From Clostridia bacterium (GTDB lineage: Bacteria; Bacillota; Clostridia; Oscillospirales; CAG-272), in NCBI GenBank assembly GCA_017407835.1, contig JAFQVV010000015.1, positions 74,954 to 112,386 of the forward strand: a DNA stretch of 37,433 nucleotides, given 5' to 3'. The notes under the pieces were generated by a model, which was not told the DNA's origin, searched no databases, and was given only the letters and a program-made list of their open reading frames with translations. The translations under genes were made by a program, and so were the position numbers. Below, piece after piece: positions 9,230 to 15,568 of the stretch (within the stretch, counting starts at the first letter, position 1; each line of letters opens with the position of its first letter).

Positions 9230-9648
9230 TTGCTGCAATCACAGCAAACAATCGCCGTATTTTGATCAAATGCGAGAATATAAACCGTGCTGCCACACGG
9301 CGGTAACTGCTCAAAACTGCACCCTGAGTATGCAGATATATGCTGACCGCGAAAAAGCACGGTGCCATTTGTACAATCTCCCGAACGCTGCAGTACGATG
9401 GCAGTTGGTGTCTTGTTTGATGAATGCCGCCCAAAGAAGCTCCGCCGCTTAAAAAGGATCGCAAACGGCAGACAAACGGCAAATGTGAAGACCTGAATCC
9501 AAGGCTGTACACCGCACAAAGAAAGCAAAAAAGCCCCGGTTGAGACGGTAAACAAGCCAATGGAAACCGTATTTTTTATCAAACAATTGAGAAAAACAAT
9601 CCAAATCAAGACGCACCACACGACGGGCATGGACTCCAATAACGGCAT
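9220..9648 (-). CDS. NfeD-like membrane protein
   Basis: This is a 142-residue protein with two or three hydrophobic segments in the first 70 residues (VWCVLIWIVFLNCLI, VSIGLFTVSTGAFLLSLCG and WIQVFTFAVCLPFAILF). A basic linker and a C-terminal beta-rich part resembling the OB-fold of NfeD proteins follow: TAIVLQRSGDCTNGTVLFRG and then STVYILAFDQNTAIV. NfeD proteins act with membrane stomatin/SPFH proteins in membrane organisation, but no SPFH gene is seen here. It is the last gene of a minus-strand run and lies about 35 bases after the single-pass membrane protein gene. Its 3' end overlaps the shared terminator. The fold assignment rests on layout rather than strong motifs. Confidence 0.6.
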   Translation of the reverse strand: MPLLESMPVVWCVLIWIVFLNCLIKNTVSIGLFTVSTGAFLLSLCGVQPWIQVFTFAVCLPFAILFKRRSFFGRHSSNKTPTAIVLQRSGDCTNGTVLFRGQHISAYSGCSFEQLPPCGSTVYILAFDQNTAIVCCDCSKKS

Positions 9649-9682
9649 AGTACACTTCCCTTTTCACCCCATGCAATCTTGG

Positions 9683-10315
9683 TTACGGTGTGACAATGCG
9701 GTCGATTTTTAATTCGCCCTCGCGATCGGAGATAATCAAATATTGTGCACGAATACTGTCGCTGTCCATGTCACGGCGGAAGGTGCCGTTGTTGCGATGA
9801 ATCATATATTCGACACGATATGCATAGGTGTTATATTCAGCCTCGCCGTTTTCTTTCAATTCTTCATCTTGAAAAATCAAAGAAATATTATACAACTGCT
9901 GCATGGTAAAACGGTCCATCGGCTGGTTTTCGGTATAGTATTCCTCACTGAAGCAAAGATTATACGCCTCGGCGTCTCCCGCAATGATGGAAGCAATATA
10001 TTTTTCCGCAAGAAAAACAACGACATCGCCATATGCGGCATAGTCATTATCGACAACAGCGGTAGAAACCGGACCGTTTACAACGGTAATATATCGGTTA
10101 AGGCCCAGATATTCCTGGTCTTCAAAAATATCTGCTTCATAATCACTCGGATAAAACAGATAAGTGGTTTGATAATTTTCGTCTTGCCCACGCGACGAAA
10201 GATACGAGAAGATTCCCATCGCTCCATAAGACACGAGAAGAAACATCGAAATAAACACGAAAAAAATGATGATTTTTCGTTTTAGACGCTGTTTGGCCGA
10301 ATATTTATCTTCCAT
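9683..10315 (-). CDS. Single-pass membrane protein of unknown function
   Basis: This is a 210-residue protein that I do not recognise. A basic cytoplasmic start (KQRLKRK) is followed by one strong membrane helix (IIIFFVFISMFLLVSYGAMG, residues about 15-34). An acidic extracytoplasmic domain of about 170 residues follows. This domain has repeated Tyr/Asp/Glu-rich stretches and ends in a strand pattern (AQYLIISDREGELKIDRIV) reminiscent of small NTF2-like or lipoprotein-type domains, which is a weak inference. The start ATG 10315 has AAGGAG upstream with good spacing. It sits between the isomerase remnant and the NfeD-like gene on the same strand and probably shares their promoter at 10650-10678. 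Confidence 0.7.
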   Translation of the reverse strand: MEDKYSAKQRLKRKIIIFFVFISMFLLVSYGAMGIFSYLSSRGQDENYQTTYLFYPSDYEADIFEDQEYLGLNRYITVVNGPVSTAVVDNDYAAYGDVVVFLAEKYIASIIAGDAEAYNLCFSEEYYTENQPMDRFTMQQLYNISLIFQDEELKENGEAEYNTYAYRVEYMIHRNNGTFRRDMDSDSIRAQYLIISDREGELKIDRIVTP

Positions 10316-10329
10316 GCATAGACTCCTTT

Positions 10330-10614
10330 TTACCGATATACGACAGCAAATTTTTTTCTGCCAAACGCAATGCCCCGCAAAGGATCTGGCAGCTCACCCG
10401 ATTTTTTGAAGTGTGCAACGGTGTTAACCGGTTTTTCCACCCGCGCGGCATCTTGTGAGAAAAATCCGTGATTTTTAGTCATGGTTTCGATGCCGTACTC
10501 AGCTGCATGTTCGGTGATCGCAAGTGCAGCTTCCGCACAGCGCCCGAGGATATCATCATAACCAATCGCATTTTTTCTCCCCGAGATGCCCCGCGTAGTG
10601 ACAGAGAGCTTCAT
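10330..10614 (-). pseudogene. Remnant of a sugar phosphate isomerase/epimerase
   Basis: A 94-codon open frame carries the recognisable core of a xylose-isomerase-like TIM barrel protein of the sugar phosphate isomerase/epimerase group. It includes A-x(7)-HAAEYGIETMTKNHGFFSQD, in which the N-H-G triad matches the E-N-H-G strand of the family. The final C-terminal part is unrelated to what should follow. Complete members have about 270-290 residues, so the flanking strands, including most metal ligands, are missing and the usual Glu before Asn is Lys. A promoter (10650-10678) and a weak SD remain upstream, so the fragment may still be transcribed as the leader of the downstream membrane protein genes. 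A functional small protein cannot be excluded. Confidence 0.6.
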
Positions 10615-10649
10615 GTTTGGTCTTCCCCGGTTTGCTGGTGTTTATATTT

Positions 10650-10678
10650 AGTATAGCATATCCGGGGAGGAATTTCAA
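10650..10678 (-). promoter_or_regulatory. Sigma-A promoter for the isomerase remnant and downstream genes
   Basis: On the minus strand, TTGAAA (10673-10678) and TATACT (10650-10655) are separated by 17 bases, 36 bases before the ATG of the remnant. It probably also drives the next two minus-strand genes. Confidence 0.65.
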
Positions 10679-10684
10679 GTCAAT

Positions 10685-11245
10685 TTATCGAAAAATGGGG
10701 CGAATTTGCTTGCCTTCACGTGCCTTTGCAACTACCGATTCAAGAAGAGAAAAATCGGCAACCAGTGAATGTGGCTTCTTTTGCGGATCGTCCTGAATCA
10801 TGGGGACAAAATAGATATTTTTTCGTTTGAGCAGCTGCGCGATATTCTCCAAATTAGCAGACAAGGCGTCATTCGATGCAGGGGCAAGGATCAGCGGACG
10901 ATCACAGCGGAGATGGGCTTTGGCAGCCATGCAGACACAGGTATCGGTGATACCTTGTGCGAGTTTGGCCAGTGTATTCCCTGTACAGGGGGCGATAATT
11001 AAGAGTTCAAGCGGTGTTTGAGGACCGAGCGGTTCTGCACCGAGAATCGTGTGCACAGGAAAATGTCCCGTGAGTTCGGTGAGCTCTCGGCAAAGTTCTT
11101 CCGCTTTACCAAAACGGGTATCGGTATGATATACCGTTTCGCTGATAATGGGAAGAATTTCCTCCCCTTGTGCAATAAGTGCTTTCAATTGTTTTAACAC
11201 TGCTTCGTGCGTACAGAAGGAGCCGCAAAGTGCAAATCCGATCAT
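10685..11245 (-). CDS. dpaB: Dipicolinate synthase subunit B
   Basis: SpoVFB/DpaB is the flavoprotein-fold subunit of dipicolinate synthase. This mother-cell enzyme makes dipicolinic acid, which fills the spore core with calcium and gives heat resistance. The 186-residue length is typical. The N-terminus IGFALCGSFCTHEAVLKQL and the internal LLIIAPCTGNTLAKLAQGITDT with PLILAPASND match the family, which resembles the phosphopantothenoylcysteine decarboxylase fold. Its ATG overlaps the TGA of dpaA by four bases (11242-11245), so translation is coupled and the two subunits are made together. Transcription is expected from the candidate sigma-K promoter upstream of dpaA. Presence of dpaAB is strong evidence that the organism forms true endospores. 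Confidence 0.95.
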   Translation of the reverse strand: MIGFALCGSFCTHEAVLKQLKALIAQGEEILPIISETVYHTDTRFGKAEELCRELTELTGHFPVHTILGAEPLGPQTPLELLIIAPCTGNTLAKLAQGITDTCVCMAAKAHLRCDRPLILAPASNDALSANLENIAQLLKRKNIYFVPMIQDDPQKKPHSLVADFSLLESVVAKAREGKQIRPIFR

Positions 11246-12174
11246 GCTTCATTACCGCCTTCCTGTGTCAGTAACGCTAAAACTGTATCTGCAATGATTT
11301 CTCCTGCGGTATCGGGGGCGCATTTTCCGGGAAGGCCGGGTGCGCGAATGACACGGATACCACAATTCGCGGCTGCCTGCGGATCAACTCCCCCCGGAGC
11401 AGAGGCCAGATCGATGATGAGTGTATTGGGATTAAGCACAGAAAGTACCGTCTGGTCAAACAGCCAATACGGAACGGTATTGAAGATAACGCGGCAGGAT
11501 GCGTCAAGCTTTGTGAGCGTGCTTATTCCTTTTTCAAATGCAATCCTCAGGCTTTGAAAGCCCTGCAGTTCGGCGCAGCACAGATCACTTGCCTTTCTTG
11601 CTGCAACCGTAACCTTTACACCCACGGCGGACAGCAAAGAAGCAAGGACGTGCGCGATTCTGCCGTATCCGATGACGGCGGCAGAAGTTCCCGACAAGGT
11701 AATGGGCAATTCATGCAGTGCGATTTCCAGTGCCCCCTCGGCTGTCGGTTTTGCGTTTCTGAGCTGAAAAAGTTCATTTTCACTGTAGTCCGTCATCGTA
11801 ATTCCATGTTCTTCGGCGTAGGTTTTGCATGCGGGAGGAATCTTTCCGCCAAAGATACGCTTATCGGTGCCAATGGCATCAATGATATGGGTAAAGCGCA
11901 GCTCGGAAATTTCTCGCGGCGAGACAGTTTGCTCGAGCAGTGCGCAGTTGATGCGTATACCGTCATGCGTAACGGGAAGCGGGAGAACGATCACATCGGC
12001 GTCATTGACCGCACTCTCCCAATCGGACGCATGAATGATTTTTGCTGATTGTGCAAGATGTTTGGGCAATCCCCAGACGATAACTTCATTTCCGCACTCC
12101 TCAAGCCGACGTGCCGCGGCGAGCTGACGTCGATCACCGCCGAGGAGCGCGATTTTTCTTGTTTTGCCAGTCAT
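11242..12174 (-). CDS. dpaA: Dipicolinate synthase subunit A
   Basis: SpoVFA/DpaA is the NAD(P)-dependent catalytic subunit that converts the dihydrodipicolinate-pathway intermediate to dipicolinate during sporulation. A Rossmann-like N-terminus (IALLGGDRRQLAAARRLEECG) is followed by the conserved LPLPVTHDGIRIN segment. A second nucleotide-binding fold follows, AAVIGYGRIAHVLASLL near residues 160-176, with a C-terminal LIIDLASAPGGVD. I prefer the ATG at 12174 (MTGKTRK), because GAGAGGTGAG sits just before it. The ATG at 12189 would add five residues and lies too close to no clear RBS. The protein is then 310 residues. It is the first gene of the dpaAB operon and is preceded by the terminator of the Asn/Gln gene and a sigma-K-like promoter. 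Confidence 0.93.
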   Translation of the reverse strand: MTGKTRKIALLGGDRRQLAAARRLEECGNEVIVWGLPKHLAQSAKIIHASDWESAVNDADVIVLPLPVTHDGIRINCALLEQTVSPREISELRFTHIIDAIGTDKRIFGGKIPPACKTYAEEHGITMTDYSENELFQLRNAKPTAEGALEIALHELPITLSGTSAAVIGYGRIAHVLASLLSAVGVKVTVAARKASDLCCAELQGFQSLRIAFEKGISTLTKLDASCRVIFNTVPYWLFDQTVLSVLNPNTLIIDLASAPGGVDPQAAANCGIRVIRAPGLPGKCAPDTAGEIIADTVLALLTQEGGNEA

Positions 12175-12217
12175 TGTCTCACCTCTCAATGTTTCGGCAG
12201 AAGATTCTGCCTCTGTA

Positions 12218-12245
12218 CAGTATATGGTGAGATTTGGCGTATGGT
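12218..12245 (-). promoter_or_regulatory. Candidate sigma-K promoter of dpaAB
   Basis: On the minus strand, AC (12244-12245) is separated by 17 bases from CATATACTG (12218-12226). The sigma-K consensus is AC, about 17 bases, then CATAnnnTA, so one position differs. In Bacillus the equivalent spoVF operon is sigma-K dependent. No good sigma-A promoter is seen here. Confidence 0.45.
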
Positions 12246-12253
12246 GCCGAAAG

Positions 12254-12290
12254 GCAAAAGAGCCACCGCGAAAAAATCGCGATGGCTCTT
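12254..12290 (-). terminator. Terminator of the Asn/Gln-rich gene
   Basis: Arms at 12258-12271 and 12277-12290 pair over 14 positions with one G-T wobble and a 5-base loop. On the minus strand the stem runs into TTTT. It separates the Asn/Gln gene (stop at 12315) from the dpaA promoter. Confidence 0.7.
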
Positions 12291-12314
12291 GCTTGTACCG
12301 TGTGCAGAATACTT

Positions 12315-12491
12315 TTACTGGCGATTCTGCTGCTGGTTCTGGTTGTTGTTCAGACGATTCTGGTTATTGTTCTGCTGGTTCTGGTTATTGTTCTGGTTGT
12401 TCTGGTTGTTGTTCAGACGGTTCTGATTATTGTTCTGCTGGTTCTGGTTGTTCTGGTTGCGGTTCTGGTTGTTCTGATTATTGTTCTGCAT
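12315..12491 (-). CDS. 58-residue Asn/Gln-rich microprotein, probably sporulation-linked
   Basis: The frame encodes 58 residues drawn from only five amino acids: 32 Asn, 19 Gln, 4 Arg, 2 Leu and the initiator Met, so 88% is Asn or Gln. A 14-residue unit QQNNNQNRLNNNQN occurs twice, at 18-31 and 39-52, a 21-residue period. The gene is supported by AAGGAG at 12502-12507 ten bases before the ATG, a terminator downstream, and an upstream sequence AC-17-CATACTGTA that fits sigma-K perfectly. Opposite-strand frames across the same bases lack an RBS. Gamma-type small acid-soluble spore proteins are also Asn/Gln-rich, and some coat proteins are low-complexity, but I recognise no specific family. A prion-like or glass-forming packing protein of the spore is an inference. 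Confidence 0.75.
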   Translation of the reverse strand: MQNNNQNNQNRNQNNQNQQNNNQNRLNNNQNNQNNNQNQQNNNQNRLNNNQNQQQNRQ

Positions 12492-12527
12492 GGTTTTTAT
12501 ACTCCTTTGTAATTAAAGAATTACGCT

Positions 12528-12555
12528 TACAGTATGGATCGTTTTGCAGAAAAGT
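12528..12555 (-). promoter_or_regulatory. Sporulation-type promoter of the Asn/Gln gene
   Basis: On the minus strand, AC (12554-12555) is followed after 17 bases by CATACTGTA (12528-12536), a full match to the sigma-K pattern AC-17-CATAnnnTA. The same bases also resemble sigma-G: GCATA (12555-12559), 18 bases, CATACTG. Either assignment places expression in the developing spore. The ATG lies about 37 bases below the -10 box. Confidence 0.55.
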
Positions 12556-12601
12556 ATGCGTAAAAATTAAAAATTAAAATCAGCCATCGGCGTTATTCTT
12601 C

Positions 12602-12630
12602 TTGCCTTTTGGTGGGGAATATGGTAAAAT
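12602..12630 (+). promoter_or_regulatory. Sigma-A promoter for the CpsB-like gene
   Basis: TTGCCT (12602-12607) and TAAAAT (12625-12630) are 17 bases apart, 34 bases before the proposed TTG start. Confidence 0.6.
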
Positions 12631-12663
12631 AAGATATTCCATTCAATAAAGGAGGTGGGCGGA

Positions 12664-13383
12664 TTGGCGTCTCCCGGACTGATTTTTGCCGATTATCATA
12701 ATCATGCTTTGCCGGGGATGCATGACGGGCCGAGTACCGTTGAGGACTCGATTGCACTGTTGACCGCAATGCGTCAAGCCGGTGTTTCTCGTGTTTTGCT
12801 TACGCCGACATATCGCCCCTTTTTTGAATCGGTGCGCCGCTTTAAGCAGCGGCGCGCCAAAGCTTGGAATTCGATCAGCCGACACTGCCCGCATGATATG
12901 CGCATTCAGCTCGGCGCACTTGTGGCACTTGAGGCCGAGTGCTGTGCCTCACCGGAAATTTCTCACCTTGCACTCCCTCACACACCGTATTTGTTGCTGG
13001 AACTTCCGCTTGCATCCTTTCCCGATTGGTTTGATTATGAGATGCACCTGTTAATGCACCGAAGAAAGCTAAAACCGATTTTTGCCGGGTTTGAACGATG
13101 CATGGTGGTATATTCCGAAGCAGAAGTTGATCATCTTTTGCGCATTCCCGGCGCTGTATATCAGTTTGGCATGCGGTCGCTTGAGCGCGAGCAAGTTCAA
13201 GCGGTAATTGCAAAATTGCAGAAGATGGGCAAGACGGTGCTGTTCGGAACCGGTGTTCATTCGTGTACCTGCCGTGTGGAAGATACCGCAAATCAGCTGC
13301 AGAACCTTCGCGGATATCTTGGAAATTCCGCTTATACTTCCCTTCTCGTTGAGGAATTTTCTTTTGTTAATTTCCCACGTTGA
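12664..13383 (+). CDS. CpsB/YwqE-like PHP-domain protein with lost metal ligands
   Basis: The family dephosphorylates tyrosines on capsule-regulating BY-kinases using a cluster of metal ions in a PHP barrel. The length (239 residues), the start DYHNHALPGMHDGPSTVEDSI and the order of strands match the family. Several ligands are changed, however. The usual TPHH/TPHY is TPTY, AHPER is AGFER, SDAH is TGVH, and the PGxDDG Asp is His. H-x-H at the N-terminus is kept. A catalytically weak or dead paralogue is therefore likely. TTG 12664 is chosen because AGGAGGTG (12650-12657) precedes it by 6 bases. The GTG at 12655 lies inside that RBS. No capsule or BY-kinase genes are nearby. Its 3' end overlaps convergent spoIIID by 52 bases. 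Confidence 0.75.
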   Translation: MASPGLIFADYHNHALPGMHDGPSTVEDSIALLTAMRQAGVSRVLLTPTYRPFFESVRRFKQRRAKAWNSISRHCPHDMRIQLGALVALEAECCASPEISHLALPHTPYLLLELPLASFPDWFDYEMHLLMHRRKLKPIFAGFERCMVVYSEAEVDHLLRIPGAVYQFGMRSLEREQVQAVIAKLQKMGKTVLFGTGVHSCTCRVEDTANQLQNLRGYLGNSAYTSLLVEEFSFVNFPR

Positions 13384-13649
13384 TCGGATTTTTCACTGTT
13401 TCGGGCAAGATATTTTTGTTTTGTCGCTTCTCCTCCGCGCAAATGCCGCTCGTTTTTGTTGACTTCCAAAACTTTTTTGACCGAATCATATAGTGCAGGA
13501 TTGACTTTTTTGAGTGTTTGTGTGATGTCCTTATGTACAGTACTCTTGCTTACCCCGAAGCGCTGTGCCACACTGCGTACTGTTGCATTGTGCTCAACCA
13601 GATAATGCGCCAGATCTTCACAGCGCTCAAACTTGTCGCTTAATTTCAT
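13332..13649 (-). CDS. spoIIID: Sporulation transcription factor SpoIIID
   Basis: SpoIIID is the small DNA-binding regulator that works with sigma-E in the mother cell and switches the programme toward sigma-K. The helix-turn-helix reads ATVRSVAQRFGVSKSTVHKD (residues about 22-41) and the second conserved block is NERHLRGGEATKQKYL (about 66-81), both diagnostic. The Bacillus protein has 93 residues. This one has 105, with an additional basic tail after KYLARN. The extra codons lie exactly where the gene runs antisense into the end of the CpsB-like gene (13332-13383). It is divergent from the TrmH-family gene, with about 80 bases between. An RBS-like AAAGGG precedes the ATG. I see no clear sigma-E promoter. 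Confidence 0.95.
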   Translation of the reverse strand: MKLSDKFERCEDLAHYLVEHNATVRSVAQRFGVSKSTVHKDITQTLKKVNPALYDSVKKVLEVNKNERHLRGGEATKQKYLARNSEKSDQRGKLTKENSSTRREV

Positions 13650-13732
13650 ATCATTGACCCTTTCGCCGCGTTATCGTATTGCTACATCTTATGATAAGCG
13701 CGCACCGAAATATGTCTAAAAGGAATCGACCG

Positions 13733-14509
13733 ATGAAAAAGGAATACGAAAAATTTACAGCATCCAATCTTTTTGAGGGAATGACCTCGATCTCCGCGTT
13801 GTTGTCAGCGCGGGAGGCAGGAACAAACAGCCGCCCGATTTATGAAATCTATTTTGATCGAGCGAAGATGAAGAGCAAATGGCGAGAATACCGATTTTTG
13901 GCACACAAGGCGCAAGCACTTGGGTTTGCGCTGACTGAGGTTGACGGCGAACAAATCGCCGAACAGGCAATCGGAAACACGCACGGCGGTATTCTCGCCC
14001 GCTGTGGGGATCGTATCTTCCCTGCCCTGACTGCACCGGAACAGCTTTGTGCCGATGGCTTCTATGTGCTTTTGGATGGGATTGAAGATCCATATAACTT
14101 TGGCTATGCGCTTCGCTCGCTCTATGCGGCGGGTGTAACGGCGGTATTTCTGACACCGCGCAACTGGATGAGTGCGGCAGGTGTCGTGGCGCGCGCGTCG
14201 GCCGGTGCGTCGGAACTTTTGCCGATGTTTGTCGCAGAGGCTGAGACGGCAGCAGAGATCGCACGGACTGCCGGCTGTAAGCTGGTCTGTGCCGATAAAG
14301 ACAACTCTGTCTCGATGTACGATGCCGATTTGTCTCGTCCGTTGCTTTTGGTAATCGGTGGGGAAAAACGCGGGATTTCACGGTCTTTGCTGAACACGGC
14401 AGATCAAATTGTGCGAATTGATTATGCAAGACCGTTTCGCGCAGCACTCTCTGCCGCGTCGGCAGCTACCATTCTCGGATACGAAGTGATGCGGCAGAAT
14501 TTAAAGTGA
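13733..14509 (+). CDS. TrmH/SpoU-family RNA 2'-O-methyltransferase
   Basis: This is a SAM-dependent SPOUT methyltransferase, probably acting on rRNA or tRNA ribose. Start ATG 13733 is preceded by AAAAGGAA with good spacing. An ATG at 13709 is in frame but has no RBS. The 258 residues include an N-terminal substrate-binding domain ending in NTHGGILA. Motif 1 follows (LDGIEDPYNFGYALRSLYAAGV, quoted in part as DPYNFGYALR), then motif 2 VIGGEKRGIS. Motif 3, usually SLNVSVAAAIL, is ALSAASAATIL here, so the conserved Asn is Ser. The overall layout resembles RlmB, but substrate and activity are uncertain. It stands alone next to spoIIID. Confidence 0.8.
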   Translation: MKKEYEKFTASNLFEGMTSISALLSAREAGTNSRPIYEIYFDRAKMKSKWREYRFLAHKAQALGFALTEVDGEQIAEQAIGNTHGGILARCGDRIFPALTAPEQLCADGFYVLLDGIEDPYNFGYALRSLYAAGVTAVFLTPRNWMSAAGVVARASAGASELLPMFVAEAETAAEIARTAGCKLVCADKDNSVSMYDADLSRPLLLVIGGEKRGISRSLLNTADQIVRIDYARPFRAALSAASAATILGYEVMRQNLK

Positions 14510-14607
14510 TTTTCTTTCCCTATGGAACATTTGCAGCTCGGTTCCGTCTTATATAGACAAAGAATGTTGAACAAACACCGCATTTACAAGAGAAAGGAAA
14601 GGTTAGT

Positions 14608-15390
14608 ATGCTGAAAAAAGAACACGGTATCCGCTTGATATGTCTGTTTTTGTTTGTGCTTGTTGTATGTACCACCGGCTGCGGCTCGAATGATTCAGGA
14701 AAAATCCCCGACCATATCACAACCGATGCTGACCCCATGTCTATCAATCCCCCTGAGGAACTCCCTGCAAACTTTGTGCAGATATACCGTGAGGCGGAAC
14801 ACCTCTATGCCATGTTTACCGGCTACGGCAGTATCGAATATGTAGATAGAACCATCCGATACAACGGCGAAACATACCAGGAATTTCGCCACGCGGATTT
14901 TTCCACCCTTGCTGAAATGGGGAATGTGGTCAGACAGCATTTCTCGGAGGAGATTACAAACACGCTGATGAACAAGACGGTTGCGGGCGCTGGCTGTCCG
15001 CTTTATCTTGAGCAGGACGGGCAGCTTTATCGGTTCGGCGGATATGCGGCACAGTGGGGCTATAGCGCGGCGGAGGGATACACTTGGGTTCCCCTCGGTA
15101 CCGTTGACGGCGAGCACCTGGTGGAAGTGTCCGCTTCCATCACCGAATACGGGACCACATACACCGCTGCCGTCGTCTGTAGATACGTTATAGAAGCCGA
15201 TGGATCTATCCGATTTACCGAATTCCCTCTCATAATTGAGCATCTTTGGGATGCCTTTGCACAGCCGTCAGCACAAGCACCGGTTTCAACCATCACCGAT
15301 ATTGCCGATTGGGACAGGCTTGCCTGGGTTCAGGCACCGTATGACGATGACAGCATCAAGCGCGCCCATGCGGCATATGAATTTACCTGA
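14608..15390 (+). CDS. Lipoprotein with IseA-like domain
   Basis: This is a 260-residue lipoprotein. A basic start is followed by the hydrophobic LICLFLFVLVVC and the lipobox TTGC, with Cys near residue 25. The mature part begins with an Asp/Ser/Pro linker. A domain follows whose order resembles IseA (YoeB) inhibitors of cell-wall DL-endopeptidases: YREAEHLYAMFTGYGSIEY, then IRYNGETYQEF, then a helix TLAEMGNVVRQHFSEEITNTLM, then PLYLEQDGQLY. In Bacillus, IseA protects peptidoglycan from lysis. The assignment here is by pattern only. The RBS is GAAAGGAAAGG before ATG 14608. It is convergent with the Cys-rich protein gene across a strong terminator. Confidence 0.65.
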   Translation: MLKKEHGIRLICLFLFVLVVCTTGCGSNDSGKIPDHITTDADPMSINPPEELPANFVQIYREAEHLYAMFTGYGSIEYVDRTIRYNGETYQEFRHADFSTLAEMGNVVRQHFSEEITNTLMNKTVAGAGCPLYLEQDGQLYRFGGYAAQWGYSAAEGYTWVPLGTVDGEHLVEVSASITEYGTTYTAAVVCRYVIEADGSIRFTEFPLIIEHLWDAFAQPSAQAPVSTITDIADWDRLAWVQAPYDDDSIKRAHAAYEFT

Positions 15391-15492
15391 TCCCATCCCA
15401 CAAGGTAGTTTACAGAATTGGTACTTACGAAGTTTTCCTCGACTGTGAAATGATACAAACAGGAAAATACGGCCATCTTCACTAAAGTAATC

Positions 15493-15533
15493 AAAATGGG
15501 ATGCCGCGCAAATATGCGCGGCATCCCATTTTT
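15493..15533. terminator. Bidirectional terminator
   Basis: An 18-bp perfect stem (15493-15510 with 15515-15532) with AATA loop has A-rich and T-rich flanks. It serves the lipoprotein gene and the convergent Cys-rich protein gene. The 100 bases before it hold nothing recognisable. Confidence 0.9.
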
Positions 15534-15568
15534 CTATTTGGCCGGATTACACTGTGTTTCCCGCCGTG

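Noticed and set aside
8637..9560. A 307-codon minus-strand frame over the flavodoxin-like and NfeD-like genes
   Set aside because: It crosses a strong bidirectional terminator and overlaps two better-supported genes, with no recognisable domain.
12164..12577. Plus-strand frames over the Asn/Gln gene giving Cys/Ser/Gly-rich or Leu/Val-rich low-complexity peptides
   Set aside because: They start inside dpaA or its promoter, have no RBS and run through the terminator. Only the minus strand has RBS, promoter, terminator and a coherent repeat.
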